Part shown: positions 9,381-17,608 of the stretch, in pieces
Layout: the number at the start of each line of letters is the position of its first letter
Position numbering within the stretch: position 1 is the first letter of the stretch
DNA from: Leucobacter sp. cx-328
Lineage (GTDB): Bacteria; Actinomycetota; Actinomycetes; Actinomycetales; Microbacteriaceae
Reading direction: 5' to 3'
Length of the DNA: 64,000 nt
Assembly (NCBI RefSeq): GCF_014530035.1
Contig: NZ_JACVMX010000001.1
Span: 186,001 to 250,000 of the forward strand
Notes under the pieces: model-generated
The model's database searches: none
What the model saw: the letters and a program-made list of their open reading frames with translations, nothing else
Told to the model about the DNA's origin: nothing
Made by a program: the position numbers and the translations under genes

Positions 9381-10544
9381 ATGACCACCACGATTGACCA
9401 GCTGTTCAACGTTTCCGACTTCGTGACCGAAGAGGAGCGTGAGTGGCAGATGAAGGCGCGTGAATTCGCGCAGACCCGCATCAAGCCGATCATCGACCAG
9501 GCATTTGAGGATCGTCGTCTTCCCGTCGAGCTGCTGCCAGAGGTCGGCGAATTCGGTGCGTTCGGCATGTACATGAACGGCTACGGCCTGAAGGGCGCAT
9601 CGTCGGTCGCATACGGCCTCGTGGCGATGGAGTTTGAGGCGGTTGACTCTGGCTTCCGTACGGCGCTCTCGGTGCAGGGTTCGCTCGCAATGGGTGCGAT
9701 TTACAAGTTCGGCTCGGAGGAGCAGAAGCAGCAGTGGCTGCCCGCAATGGGCCGCGGCGAGGCTGTCGGCTTCTTCGGTCTCACCGAACCCCAGGGCGGA
9801 TCGGACCCCAACACCATGCTCACCACCGCACGTCGTGATGGCGACGAGTGGGTACTCAACGGTAAGAAGCGTTGGATCGGCCTCGCAACCATCGCCAAGG
9901 TCGGCGTCATCTGGGCGAAGGACGAAGAAGGCATCGTGCGCGGCTTTGTCGTGCCCACCGAAACCCCCGGCTTCAAGGCGACCGCGATTGAGAACAAGCT
10001 CTCGATGCGCGCCTCGCTGCAGACCGAGATTGAGCTGACGGATGTGCGTCTGCCGCTCGACGCAATTCTCCCAGGATCGAAGGGCCTCTCGTCGCCGTTC
10101 AAGTGCCTGAACGAAGCACGCTACGGCATCGCCTGGGGCGTTATGGGCGCAGCACGCTCGTGCCTCGAGGTCGCTGTCGAGCGCTCGCAGACCCGCCAGG
10201 TCTTTGGTGCTCCGATCGGCTCGAAGCAGATCATCCAGGCACAGCTCGCAGATATGTTTGTCGAGTACGAGAAGGGCTTGCTGCTTGCACTGCACCTCGG
10301 CCGTCTCAAGGACGCGGGCAACCTCTCGTACGGCCAGATCTCGGTCGGCAAGCTGAACAACGTGCGTGAAGCGATCAAGATTGCGGGCACCTGCCGCGGC
10401 ATCCTCGGTGGCGACGGCATTACGAGCGACTTCCCTGTGATGCGCCACATGGCGAACCTCGAGTCGGTGCGCACTTACGAGGGCACCGACGAGGTACACC
10501 AGCTCGTCATTGGCCGCGAGTTGACCGGTATCGCAGCGTTCTAG
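9381..10544 (+). CDS. Acyl-CoA dehydrogenase, glutaryl-CoA dehydrogenase type
   Basis: FAD enzyme oxidising, and in the glutaryl-CoA case also decarboxylating, an acyl-CoA to the enoyl-CoA (crotonyl-CoA). Features: FFGLTEPQGGSDPNTM substrate/FAD segment, the ARYGIAWGVMGAARSCLEVA helix and the C-terminal YEGTDEVHQLVIGRELTGIAAF, both typical of glutaryl-CoA dehydrogenases; the catalytic Glu is in that YEGT segment. It has 387 residues from the ATG at 9381, which has AAAGGAG just upstream; an in-frame GTG 18 bases earlier is less likely. It probably forms an operon with the CoA transferase under PucR control. Confidence 0.88.
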   Translation: MTTTIDQLFNVSDFVTEEEREWQMKAREFAQTRIKPIIDQAFEDRRLPVELLPEVGEFGAFGMYMNGYGLKGASSVAYGLVAMEFEAVDSGFRTALSVQGSLAMGAIYKFGSEEQKQQWLPAMGRGEAVGFFGLTEPQGGSDPNTMLTTARRDGDEWVLNGKKRWIGLATIAKVGVIWAKDEEGIVRGFVVPTETPGFKATAIENKLSMRASLQTEIELTDVRLPLDAILPGSKGLSSPFKCLNEARYGIAWGVMGAARSCLEVAVERSQTRQVFGAPIGSKQIIQAQLADMFVEYEKGLLLALHLGRLKDAGNLSYGQISVGKLNNVREAIKIAGTCRGILGGDGITSDFPVMRHMANLESVRTYEGTDEVHQLVIGRELTGIAAF

Positions 10545-10571
10545 TTTTGGTTGCGGGCTGGACCCCGCGCT

Positions 10572-10663
10572 AACCCCTCGAAACTAGGGGTTTCTGACAC
10601 AGAGGGCACTTTCATACGTATGAAAGTGCCCTCTGTGCATGAGCGGGCTCATCTCGCGGGGTT
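10572..10663. repeat. 92-bp nested palindromic element, copy A
   Basis: Begins aacccc and ends ggggtt. The middle 40 bp (10598-10637) is a perfect loop-less palindrome built around ttcatacgtatgaa. It lies between the convergent acyl-CoA dehydrogenase and TetR genes, together with copy B, and could serve as a bidirectional terminator or structured DNA/RNA element. Confidence 0.85.
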
Positions 10664-10697
10664 GAGGTGGGCCGGCGTGCCTCGTATGGGCGCCCTA

Positions 10698-10777
10698 CCT
10701 CGCAGGCCTTCGTTCTCCCTCGCAGGCCTTCGTTCTCCCTCGCAGGCCTTCGTTCTCCCTCGCAGGCCTTCGTTCTC
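10698..10777. repeat. Tandem repeat, four perfect 20-bp units
   Basis: Four identical head-to-tail copies of cctcgcaggccttcgttctc. There is no spacer, so this is not a CRISPR. It lies between palindromic copies A and B in a gene-free stretch. Confidence 0.95.
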
Positions 10778-10819
10778 TGAGCCAAACTGCCGCTCTGGTG
10801 GGCGGATATGGCAAGCGGA

Positions 10820-11077
10820 CACAGGCCGGACCTTTGTACTCCTCTGCCGCACCACAGGAACGTCGCTGCCCGCACGCCCGCCGCAGATTGGACCTGCGGT
10901 CGAGCGGCCCGTAAAGCGCTGAGCAAGGCCAAAAGGTTAAGTCACGGTGCGCGCAGTCCCGCACCATAGCCGGAAGCCCGCGCCCACACAGCTCGCTCCG
11001 CCGCCGCAATGGCCATTGTGAGGGGAAAAGATGCCCGGCCACAGGCCGGACCTCTTCTTTCCGTGGCAGAGCCACAG
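10820..11077. repeat. Pair of ~38-bp direct repeats in a gene-free stretch
   Basis: The 14-mer cacaggccggacct occurs at 10820 and again at 11040, and ccacag occurs the same distance (about 31 bases) further on in both. The sequence between is partly conserved. The surrounding region 10545-11331 otherwise shows no credible gene: open frames across it are made of the repeats. Confidence 0.6.
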
Positions 11078-11192
11078 ACGGGCAAACTGGGCGCCACCGC
11101 AACTCATTGGCCTAGCGGCTGGCGGGGCTTGACGACGGGCGCAGGGGCCAATCCAGTGAAAACCAGGCCAAAACACGCCCCAACCCCTAGTT

Positions 11193-11284
11193 AACCCCAC
11201 GAAACAAGGGGTTTCTCGCGAAACTACCACTTTCATACGCAAGAAAGACACCTTCTCGCGAGAAACGGCTCATTTCGCGGGGTT
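11193..11284. repeat. 92-bp nested palindromic element, copy B
   Basis: Same length and ends (aacccc to ggggtt) as copy A, 529 bp further on. Each arm carries its own small palindrome (ttctcgcgagaa on the right). The core is tttcatacgcaagaaa, with one arm base changed. Confidence 0.8.
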
Positions 11285-11331
11285 GGCGCCAAAGCAGGGT
11301 CCCGCTAAGCGCTAAGGGCTAAAAGCAGTGC

Positions 11332-11961
11332 CTAGCCGAGCGGCGGGAACAGCGCGCCTCGATCGAGCACAGTTCCGTCGGGCTCGGTGCGCATCCACTC
11401 GGGGTACACGACACCAAAGTTGGCACGCAGATCTTCGCGGGTAAATGAGGCGTCGCCAAGCCAGTAGCCAATGGCTGTTGCGAGCGCGCTCGCAAGTACC
11501 CAAGCGACCATGTCGATGTCGATGTCTGCGGGGGTGGTTGCCCAGTTGCGGCGTAGCTCAAGGTGCCACAGCAGCGACTCGTATGCGTGCTTGGTGAGTG
11601 CTTCGCGCACGGTTCCGTCGAGGGGATCCTCGAAGCCGAGACGGTAGAGGTCCTGGTTGTCCTCAACGTGGTCGACGAGGTGAGTGAAGCCCTCCCACAT
11701 CTCAAGGATACGAGGGGTCGACTCGTCGGCGTACGCGTTGCGCGTCTCGCGACCACTGTCAGTTTCGGCGAGCATTCCACCGATGACGTCGGCGAGCGTC
11801 TCAGACGGGGTTGCATAGTGCTTGTAGAACGTCACACGGTTGATGCCAGCCTCAGCAGCAAGCTCAGAAACGGTGACGGTGCTGATATGTTTTGCGCTCG
11901 CGAGGTGCAGTACGGCCCGGTGGAGGGCAGCCCGTGTTCTCACTACGCGCGCATCAGTCAT
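11332..11961 (-). CDS. TetR/AcrR family transcriptional regulator
   Basis: 209-residue regulator with the N-terminal TetR helix-turn-helix: VSELAAEAGINRVTFYKHY is the recognition region, followed by the ligand-binding helices. I choose the ATG at 11961 (MTDARVV), the usual distance before the HTH; an in-frame ATG at 12003 adds 14 non-family residues. The gene stands alone: the next gene upstream is fumC, transcribed toward it but closed by a terminator, and the convergent neighbour is separated by repeats. The target is unknown. Confidence 0.88.
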   Translation of the reverse strand: MTDARVVRTRAALHRAVLHLASAKHISTVTVSELAAEAGINRVTFYKHYATPSETLADVIGGMLAETDSGRETRNAYADESTPRILEMWEGFTHLVDHVEDNQDLYRLGFEDPLDGTVREALTKHAYESLLWHLELRRNWATTPADIDIDMVAWVLASALATAIGYWLGDASFTREDLRANFGVVYPEWMRTEPDGTVLDRGALFPPLG

Positions 11962-12065
11962 GGTCTCAAGAATAGTCCAGAATGGGCATGGAACATTGAG
12001 CATTGCGCGTTCTACGCCCAGTGTGTGATGAAGGAAATTTCACGCTGAGTAGCCGTTTATGCAAA

Positions 12066-12099
12066 AGGAGCCTGGTTACGCGTAGGTAACCAGGCTCCT
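12066..12099 (-). terminator. Terminator of the xseB-fumC operon
   Basis: Perfect 14-bp stem (aggagcctggttac / gtaaccaggctcct) with a 6-base loop, followed on the minus strand by tttt. It lies 33 bases after the fumC stop. Confidence 0.85.
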
Positions 12100-12132
12100 A
12101 GTGTGACGAATTACGGCACTGAGAGTACGAAA

Positions 12133-13545
12133 TTACTTCGCGACGCCCGGGTGCGTCATCGAGAGCAGATCGAGTGCCTTATCGAGGTCAGCCTCGGTAA
12201 CCTCGCCACGCTCAACGTAGCCGAGGTCGATGACAGCGTCACGCACGGTAATGCCCTTGGCAACCGAGTGCTTTGCGATCTTCGCAGCCGCTTCGTAACC
12301 GATGAGGCGGTTCAGCGGGGTGACCGTTGAGGGGCTCATGCCTGCGAGTGCTGCAGCGCGCTCAAGGTTTGCCTCGAGGCCCTTGATGGTCTTGTCTGCG
12401 AGAACGACCGAAGCGTTCGAGAGCAGGCGAACCGACTCGAGGAGTGCGGTGCCCATGACGGGGATCTGCACGTTGAGCTCGAAGGTGCCAGAAGCGCCAG
12501 CGAAAGCGATTGCTGCGTCGTTACCGATAACGCGCGAGCAGACCATGAGGACTGCCTCGGGGATAACGGGGTTGACCTTGCCGGGCATGATCGACGAGCC
12601 GGGCTGGAGATCGGGGATGTGGATCTCGCCAAGGCCGGTGTTGGGGCCCGAGCTCATCCAGCGAAGATCGTTGTTGATCTTCACGAGCGAAACGGCGATC
12701 GTGCGCAGCGCGCCCGAAGCTTCGACGAGGCCGTCGCGGTTCGCCTGCGCCTCAAAGTGGTTGCGTGCCTCGGTGATGGGCAGGCCGCTCGAAGCTGCGA
12801 TCTCAGCAATAACCTTCTCGGGGAAGCCGAGGGGAGTGTTGATGCCGGTGCCAACCGCGGTGCCGCCCTGAGGAACCTCAGCTACGCGGGGGAGAGCTGC
12901 GTCGATGCGCTCGATGCCGTAGCGGATCTGTGCAGCGTAGCCACCGAAGACCTGGCCGAACGTCACGGGAGTTGCGTCCATGAGGTGGGTGCGGCCGGGC
13001 TTGACTGCGGTCTTCCACAGTTCAGCCTTCTCCTCGAGCGCCTCAGCGAGATGTGCGAGCGAGGGCTTGAGCTGCTCGATGAGCGCGCCAGTCACAGCGA
13101 TGTGTACCGAAGTGGGGAACACGTCGTTTGACGACTGCGAAGCGTTGACATGGTCGTTCGGGTGCACTGCATCGCCGCGGTGCTTCGTCGCGAGGTTCGC
13201 GAGAACTTCGTTCATGTTCATGTTCGAGGAGGTTCCCGAACCGGTCTGGTAGGTGTCTACCGGGAACATGTCGTGGTGTGCGCCACCAATAACCTCGTCT
13301 GCCGCTGCAACGATCGCGTCTGCGACGTCTGCGGGGAGGATGTCGAGCTCCTTGTTGGCAATTGCAGCCGCGCGCTTAATACGTGCGAGCGCAACGATCT
13401 GTGCAGGCTCAAGACCCGAGCCCGAGATCGGGAAGTTCTCAACTGCGCGCTGGGTCTGCGCCGAGTAGAGCGCATTCTTCGGAACGCGCACTTCACCCAT
13501 GGTGTCGTGCTCGATGCGGTATTCGATCTGTTCGGTCACTGTCAT
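12133..13545 (-). CDS. fumC: Class II fumarate hydratase
   Basis: Iron-independent fumarase of the TCA cycle, interconverting fumarate and malate as a homotetramer. The fumarase/aspartase superfamily signature [11 protein letters not shown] is near residue 316-326 and the class II pattern [19 protein letters not shown] near 125-143. Length 470, normal. The ATG at 13545 has AAAGG immediately adjacent; the in-frame GTG at 13539 has much better spacing to the same AAAGGA, so translation may begin there. It is the last gene of the xseB-DUF4245-carbonic anhydrase-fumC operon, closed by a strong terminator. Confidence 0.97.
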   Translation of the reverse strand: MTVTEQIEYRIEHDTMGEVRVPKNALYSAQTQRAVENFPISGSGLEPAQIVALARIKRAAAIANKELDILPADVADAIVAAADEVIGGAHHDMFPVDTYQTGSGTSSNMNMNEVLANLATKHRGDAVHPNDHVNASQSSNDVFPTSVHIAVTGALIEQLKPSLAHLAEALEEKAELWKTAVKPGRTHLMDATPVTFGQVFGGYAAQIRYGIERIDAALPRVAEVPQGGTAVGTGINTPLGFPEKVIAEIAASSGLPITEARNHFEAQANRDGLVEASGALRTIAVSLVKINNDLRWMSSGPNTGLGEIHIPDLQPGSSIMPGKVNPVIPEAVLMVCSRVIGNDAAIAFAGASGTFELNVQIPVMGTALLESVRLLSNASVVLADKTIKGLEANLERAAALAGMSPSTVTPLNRLIGYEAAAKIAKHSVAKGITVRDAVIDLGYVERGEVTEADLDKALDLLSMTHPGVAK

Positions 13546-13598
13546 CCTTTGTTTGACGAGATGAAAGAAGGGGAATTACAAAAGCGTGTGAGGCTCAA

Positions 13599-14276
13599 TT
13601 AGCCAATCAGGTCGCTGGTCTCGATATTGAGGCGACCAACAGCAGTGTAAGGCACTGCGCGGCCTTCGAGAAGGCGGTACTGGCAGCCCACGACTGCGAC
13701 CTCGCCGCGGTCGACCGCAGAGCTGATGGTCGGCGAGTTGCGAAGCAGCTCATTGACAGTCGACTGCAGGTGTAGGCGGCCAACGGTGTTCGCGTCGATC
13801 TCACCAGGAACGACGTAGGGCGACTCGTGGTGATCACGATGCCAGAGCGACTGAACCGCTGGCTGGATCGGCGCAAGCGTGTTACGCACGGCTGGGCTGA
13901 CCTCACCTGGTTCGCGGGTGGTCTGGTCGATCGCAGCCGCGACTGCGCCACATGAATCGTGTGCGAGCACGACGATGAGTGCCGAACCGAGATGGGAAAC
14001 GGCGTACTCCATCGAAGCGGTGATCGACTCTGCGACGACGTGCCCCATGTTGCGGGCAATGAACATGTCGCCGAGGCCGCAATCGAAGATGATCTCTGCA
14101 GCGAGGCGCGAGTCCGAGCAACCGAAGAGCGCAACGTCTGGTGACTGCTGGTTCACGAGCTCAGAGCGTCGCTCGACGTTCTGGTTGGGGTGGTTCGACG
14201 TACCGCTTACGAAGCGGTCGTTCCCTGCAATGAAGGTGTCCCAGGCTTCTTGCGGTGTGACACGTGGTGCGGTCAT
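13599..14276 (-). CDS. Beta-class carbonic anhydrase
   Basis: Zinc enzyme for reversible CO2 hydration. The zinc and dyad motifs are present: CSDSRLAAE (Cys and Asp-Arg dyad, about residues 53-61) and the HDSCGAV segment (His and Cys, about 105-111). Length 225, normal for the family. It lies 11 bases downstream of the DUF4245 gene and before fumC. In Mycobacterium the equivalent slot between fumC and DUF4245 holds glpX; here glpX is about 40 kb away. A supply of bicarbonate for carboxylations is the likely role. Confidence 0.93.
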   Translation of the reverse strand: MTAPRVTPQEAWDTFIAGNDRFVSGTSNHPNQNVERRSELVNQQSPDVALFGCSDSRLAAEIIFDCGLGDMFIARNMGHVVAESITASMEYAVSHLGSALIVVLAHDSCGAVAAAIDQTTREPGEVSPAVRNTLAPIQPAVQSLWHRDHHESPYVVPGEIDANTVGRLHLQSTVNELLRNSPTISSAVDRGEVAVVGCQYRLLEGRAVPYTAVGRLNIETSDLIG

Positions 14277-14287
14277 GCGGCTTCCTT

Positions 14288-14998
14288 TTACTGTGTTTCG
14301 GCGGATCCGCCCGTCGCCTGATCAGCGGGCTCGGCGAGCGAGTCCATGACCTGGGTGGCGAGCACACGAATGGTGCCGGCAGTATCAGTGCCGGAGACGA
14401 TGACCGCGTCGTTGCCGACAGCGCCTGAGAGTGCGAAACGGATGTTGCTCTTGTCGATTCCCCTGTTCGGGTAGTCGTAGAGCGTCCAGTCAGTGCCCGC
14501 GAGGGCTTCCTGGCCGGTGGGAGCGAGCGCCTCAAGTACCTCGGTGTTGAGGTAGGTCTCAACGCCGGGAACATCAAGTACGGGTTCGCCGGTTTCAGTG
14601 AAGATCTGGGTGACGGAGGCGTATGCCTCGTCAGCGGTGGTGTAATGAATGCGCCAGACGTAGAAGCCGTCCTCGCGCTTCAGGCTGGCCGACTTTGCTT
14701 TCCAGCCAGCGTCAACAGCGGGAACGGCAAGGTTGTCGTTGAGGCCGGGGCCTGACTGCTCAGCGATCGCTGCGACATCGACCGAGCGCTGATCGAAATC
14801 ACCGGTGCTCTGCGGCATCATGAAATAGATGACGAGCATGAGCCCGAAGCTCACGAGCAGCGAAAAGACCAGGTTGTTGAGGGTCTTGCGGCTCTTGTAC
14901 AGGCGGCTGTTCTCGGCCTTGCGGGCTGCCGTCTCATAAGCGGTTTCAGGCCTGCCGAGTTCGGCAACGACTACTGGAGCCTTCGACTTCTTCGCCAT
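14288..14998 (-). CDS. DUF4245 family membrane-anchored protein
   Basis: 236-residue protein with a basic N-terminus, one hydrophobic helix (about residues 46-63, NLVFSLLVSFGLMLVIYFMM) and an extracellular domain of about 170 residues with a DGFYVWRIHYTT segment. This is the actinobacterial DUF4245 family, conserved next to xseB, glpX and fumC. Function is unknown. It starts two bases after the xseB stop codon, so translation is probably coupled. The linkage to xseB and fumC here supports the idea that this end of the ancestral cluster is intact. Confidence 0.85.
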   Translation of the reverse strand: MAKKSKAPVVVAELGRPETAYETAARKAENSRLYKSRKTLNNLVFSLLVSFGLMLVIYFMMPQSTGDFDQRSVDVAAIAEQSGPGLNDNLAVPAVDAGWKAKSASLKREDGFYVWRIHYTTADEAYASVTQIFTETGEPVLDVPGVETYLNTEVLEALAPTGQEALAGTDWTLYDYPNRGIDKSNIRFALSGAVGNDAVIVSGTDTAGTIRVLATQVMDSLAEPADQATGGSAETQ

Positions 14999-15000
14999 CG

Positions 15001-15243
15001 TTAGTTGCCGGCCTCCATCGGTGCAGCTGAGTTTCGTGCGGCCTCAAGGCGCTGGCGAGCACCAAGGAGCCATTCTTCGCAGCGCTGCGCGAGCAGTTCG
15101 CCGCGTTCCCAGAGCTGGAGTGACTCTTCGAGCGTGATGCCGCCCTGTTCGAGTCGGCTGACGACCTGAATAAGTTCGTCACGAGCCTGTTCGTAGCTGA
15201 GCGTGCTCGTCTCGCTGACAGCAGCGGACCCCATGTCTGACAT
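15001..15243 (-). CDS. xseB: Exodeoxyribonuclease VII small subunit
   Basis: 80-residue XseB, the small helical subunit that wraps around XseA in exonuclease VII, which degrades single-stranded DNA from both ends. The family core [45 protein letters not shown] is clear. GGAGAG lies directly upstream of the ATG at 15243. Its partner xseA is normally the overlapping upstream gene; here it is 34.4 kb away at 49691. The gene directly upstream is now a TetR regulator ending only 31 bases before, so xseB may depend on read-through from it. Confidence 0.95.
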   Translation of the reverse strand: MSDMGSAAVSETSTLSYEQARDELIQVVSRLEQGGITLEESLQLWERGELLAQRCEEWLLGARQRLEAARNSAAPMEAGN

Positions 15244-15274
15244 GCTCTCCAGCTTACTCGCTTCGGCTGAAGAT

Positions 15275-15886
15275 TTACATGCGGGCGCGGATCCCCGCCA
15301 GCAGTATCTCGATCCCAGCCTCGTACGCTGGCCAAGCTGTCTCCGCGAGGTCTTCCGCCGGGTCGTGTGCGAGGCGCGGCAGGCTTGGCTGTGCGCGCAC
15401 GATCAAGAATCCTGTCGCAAATGCGTCGGCGGTGTCGAGGATGATCCGCGCGTTTTCCTGGGAGAAACCAAGTGTGCCGAGGTGGGTGACGATGCTGTCG
15501 AGATGTTCGGTGACGTGCGCGGCTTCCGCCGGTGCGAGTGCGAGGAGAGCGAACGATCGCGGGAAGCGCAGCGCGAGATCGAAGTACGCGCGAAGCGTTG
15601 CCCGCATCACCGATTCCCAGTTGCTGCTTGAAGCGTGGATTACCCCTGGGATATCGAGCTCAGTGATCAGATGTGCGACGACAGCCGCCTGGAGATCATC
15701 GCGATTCTTGACGTGCGTGTAAAGCGACATCACTGCGCAGTCGAGGTCGGCGGCGACCGCGCGCATGGTAAGTCGATCCGCGCCATCGGCTTCGATGCGT
15801 GAAATTGCGGTCGTCACAATGATCTCGCGGGTGAGTGTGCCGCGAGCGGTCGTCTGTCGCCGCGTTGCCTCTTGACGGTTTGCCAT
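15275..15886 (-). CDS. TetR/AcrR family transcriptional regulator (amidase-linked)
   Basis: 203 residues. The HTH ([27 protein letters not shown]) and TetR_C-type C-terminal domain resemble the classical TetR branch. It is divergent from an amidase, with a 15-bp palindrome between them, so it probably represses the amidase and possibly itself. It reads directly into xseB, 31 bases downstream, with no terminator visible between. This junction is the left edge of the catabolic block. Confidence 0.88.
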   Translation of the reverse strand: MANRQEATRRQTTARGTLTREIIVTTAISRIEADGADRLTMRAVAADLDCAVMSLYTHVKNRDDLQAAVVAHLITELDIPGVIHASSSNWESVMRATLRAYFDLALRFPRSFALLALAPAEAAHVTEHLDSIVTHLGTLGFSQENARIILDTADAFATGFLIVRAQPSLPRLAHDPAEDLAETAWPAYEAGIEILLAGIRARM

Positions 15887-15913
15887 GTCTGTAGGTTAAT
15901 AGATGCACACGTT

Positions 15914-15928
15914 CCGTACTAAGTACGG
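15914..15928. promoter_or_regulatory. Palindromic operator candidate for the TetR regulator
   Basis: ccgtact-a-agtacgg is a perfect 15-bp palindrome (7-bp arms, one central base) in the 62-base region between the divergent TetR and amidase starts, a typical TetR operator size and place. Confidence 0.6.
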
Positions 15929-15948
15929 TTTGCAATGTCGCAACATGA

Positions 15949-17352
15949 ATGGGAGTCACTTTGGACCTGCATCACCTCACAGCATCGGAGGCGGTTCGTC
16001 GCTTCCAGAACCGCGAACTTTCGCCCGTTGACCTGCTTGATGCTGTCGTCGCGCGTGGCGAGATGACCGAGCCAACGGTCAACGCGATCACGGAGCAGTT
16101 CCTTGACGAGGCTTATGATGCCGCCCGCGCATCAGAAGCACGCTACGCGGCTGGCACCGCACGCCCGCTCGAGGGCGTCCCCACGATTATCAAGGAGGAG
16201 CAGCCGATCGCCGGTCGCACGAACGAGGAGGGGTCGCTTCTCGAAAAGGGTGTGATCGCTGACGTGACGCACCCGATTGTCGAGCGCATCTTCGACGCGG
16301 GTGCGGTTGTGCACGGCCGCGCGACGACCCCCGAATTCTGCTGCGCGCCGGTCACGCACACGAAACTCTGGGGCGTGACGCGTAACCCCTTCAACCCGGA
16401 CATGACCCCGGGCGGATCCTCAGGCGGCTCCGGCGCCGTCCTCGCTGCCGGCTCAACGACCCTCGCTACCGGTTCAGATATTGGCGGATCGATCCGCATC
16501 CCCTCGGCGTACTGTGGCGTCGTCGGTTTCAAGCCGCCGTTCGCCCGCGTGCCGGGTCTCGCGCCGTTCAACAGTGATACCTACTGTGCTGACGGACCCA
16601 TGGGGCGGTCGGTCGCGGATGTGGCCTTGCTGCAGAACGTGATTTCAGGGCCGTGGCGCGGTGACGCGGCTTCGCTGCCAAAGATCAATGTCTCGGCGAA
16701 GGTGCAGTCGCTCGCTGGCATGAAGATTGCGCTGAGCTACACGCTCGGCGGCTATGACGTTGACCCTGACGTGATCGCGAACACCCAGCGCTTCGCCGAG
16801 GCGCTGCGCTCGGCTGGCGCGACCGTGACCGAGGTAGATCTGCCGTGGGGCCCGAAGCGTGTGAAGGACGTGTCGTGGGCGCACTTCGGCGCGATCATGG
16901 GCGCATTCATCGAGAGCATCGCGAACGATTCGCCCGAACGTGTTGCGCAGCTGATGCCGTACACCCGCGCGTTCGCGGCCTCGGCGAAGACTGGTGGCGA
17001 CTACGTCGAGGGTCTCATTGCCGAGTCGGCGTTCTACGAGCCCTTTGGTGAGCTGCTTGAGAAGTACGACGCACTCATTTGCCCGACGACGGCAAACACC
17101 GGGTTTGCGGCCGACGAGCCCTGCACCGACTCGGAGAACGTCTTTGGCCAGCTCATGACCCTGCCGTTCAATATCGTCGGCCGTGCGCCCGTGCTGGCCG
17201 TGCCGTCGGGGAAAGCCTCGAACGGCGTCCCGACCGGCGTACAGATTGTTGGCCGCACCTTCGACGATCAGACGGTCTTTAAGGTCGGCGCAGCAGTCGA
17301 AGCGGAACTCGCGCTGTGGACCGCGGCTGACTGGTGGCCTTCGGTCGTGTAG
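15949..17352 (+). CDS. Amidase (amidase-signature family)
   Basis: Hydrolyses an amide to carboxylate and ammonia with a Ser-cisSer-Lys triad. Lys is at about residue 82 (PTIIKEEQPIAG), cis-Ser in TPGGSSGGSGAVLA (near 160) and the nucleophile Ser in TGSDIGGSIRIPS (near 185). Length 467, normal for this family. The ATG at 15949 has no ribosome site, whereas TTG at 15961 follows GGGAG with five bases between, so the real start may be 15961. It is followed by an APC permease, suggesting uptake and hydrolysis of an amide or amine derivative. GatA is excluded by the isolated context, not by the motif. Confidence 0.9.
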   Translation: MGVTLDLHHLTASEAVRRFQNRELSPVDLLDAVVARGEMTEPTVNAITEQFLDEAYDAARASEARYAAGTARPLEGVPTIIKEEQPIAGRTNEEGSLLEKGVIADVTHPIVERIFDAGAVVHGRATTPEFCCAPVTHTKLWGVTRNPFNPDMTPGGSSGGSGAVLAAGSTTLATGSDIGGSIRIPSAYCGVVGFKPPFARVPGLAPFNSDTYCADGPMGRSVADVALLQNVISGPWRGDAASLPKINVSAKVQSLAGMKIALSYTLGGYDVDPDVIANTQRFAEALRSAGATVTEVDLPWGPKRVKDVSWAHFGAIMGAFIESIANDSPERVAQLMPYTRAFAASAKTGGDYVEGLIAESAFYEPFGELLEKYDALICPTTANTGFAADEPCTDSENVFGQLMTLPFNIVGRAPVLAVPSGKASNGVPTGVQIVGRTFDDQTVFKVGAAVEAELALWTAADWWPSVV

Positions 17353-17608
17353 CGGCCCGAGTGGATGTTGGGCTCGCTGAGCGCTGATTGAGTGCAGATT
17401 CAGCGCAGATTCGGCCCTGAGTAAGCAGGCTGGGGTGCAGTGCGCCCCGGCCTGTTTCGCTGCGTTGCGTCCCGTTTCGCGCGGATGAATTGGCAAAGGA
17501 TATGCTTACCCCTGGCATAGTGAGCCGTTTGTTTGCTGTGAAAACGCGCACAGAAACCCCACGGAAAATCCGGTGGGGTGGCGCACCTGGACTCATTCAA
17601 CAGGAGGA

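Noticed and set aside
10698-10777. CRISPR array
   Set aside because: The four 20-bp units are contiguous with no spacers and there are no cas genes.
10551-11251. Small open frames across the gap between the acyl-CoA dehydrogenase and TetR genes
   Set aside because: They run through the 92-bp palindromes and tandem repeats; their shared peptide patterns (such as FIRMK) come only from the repeats.
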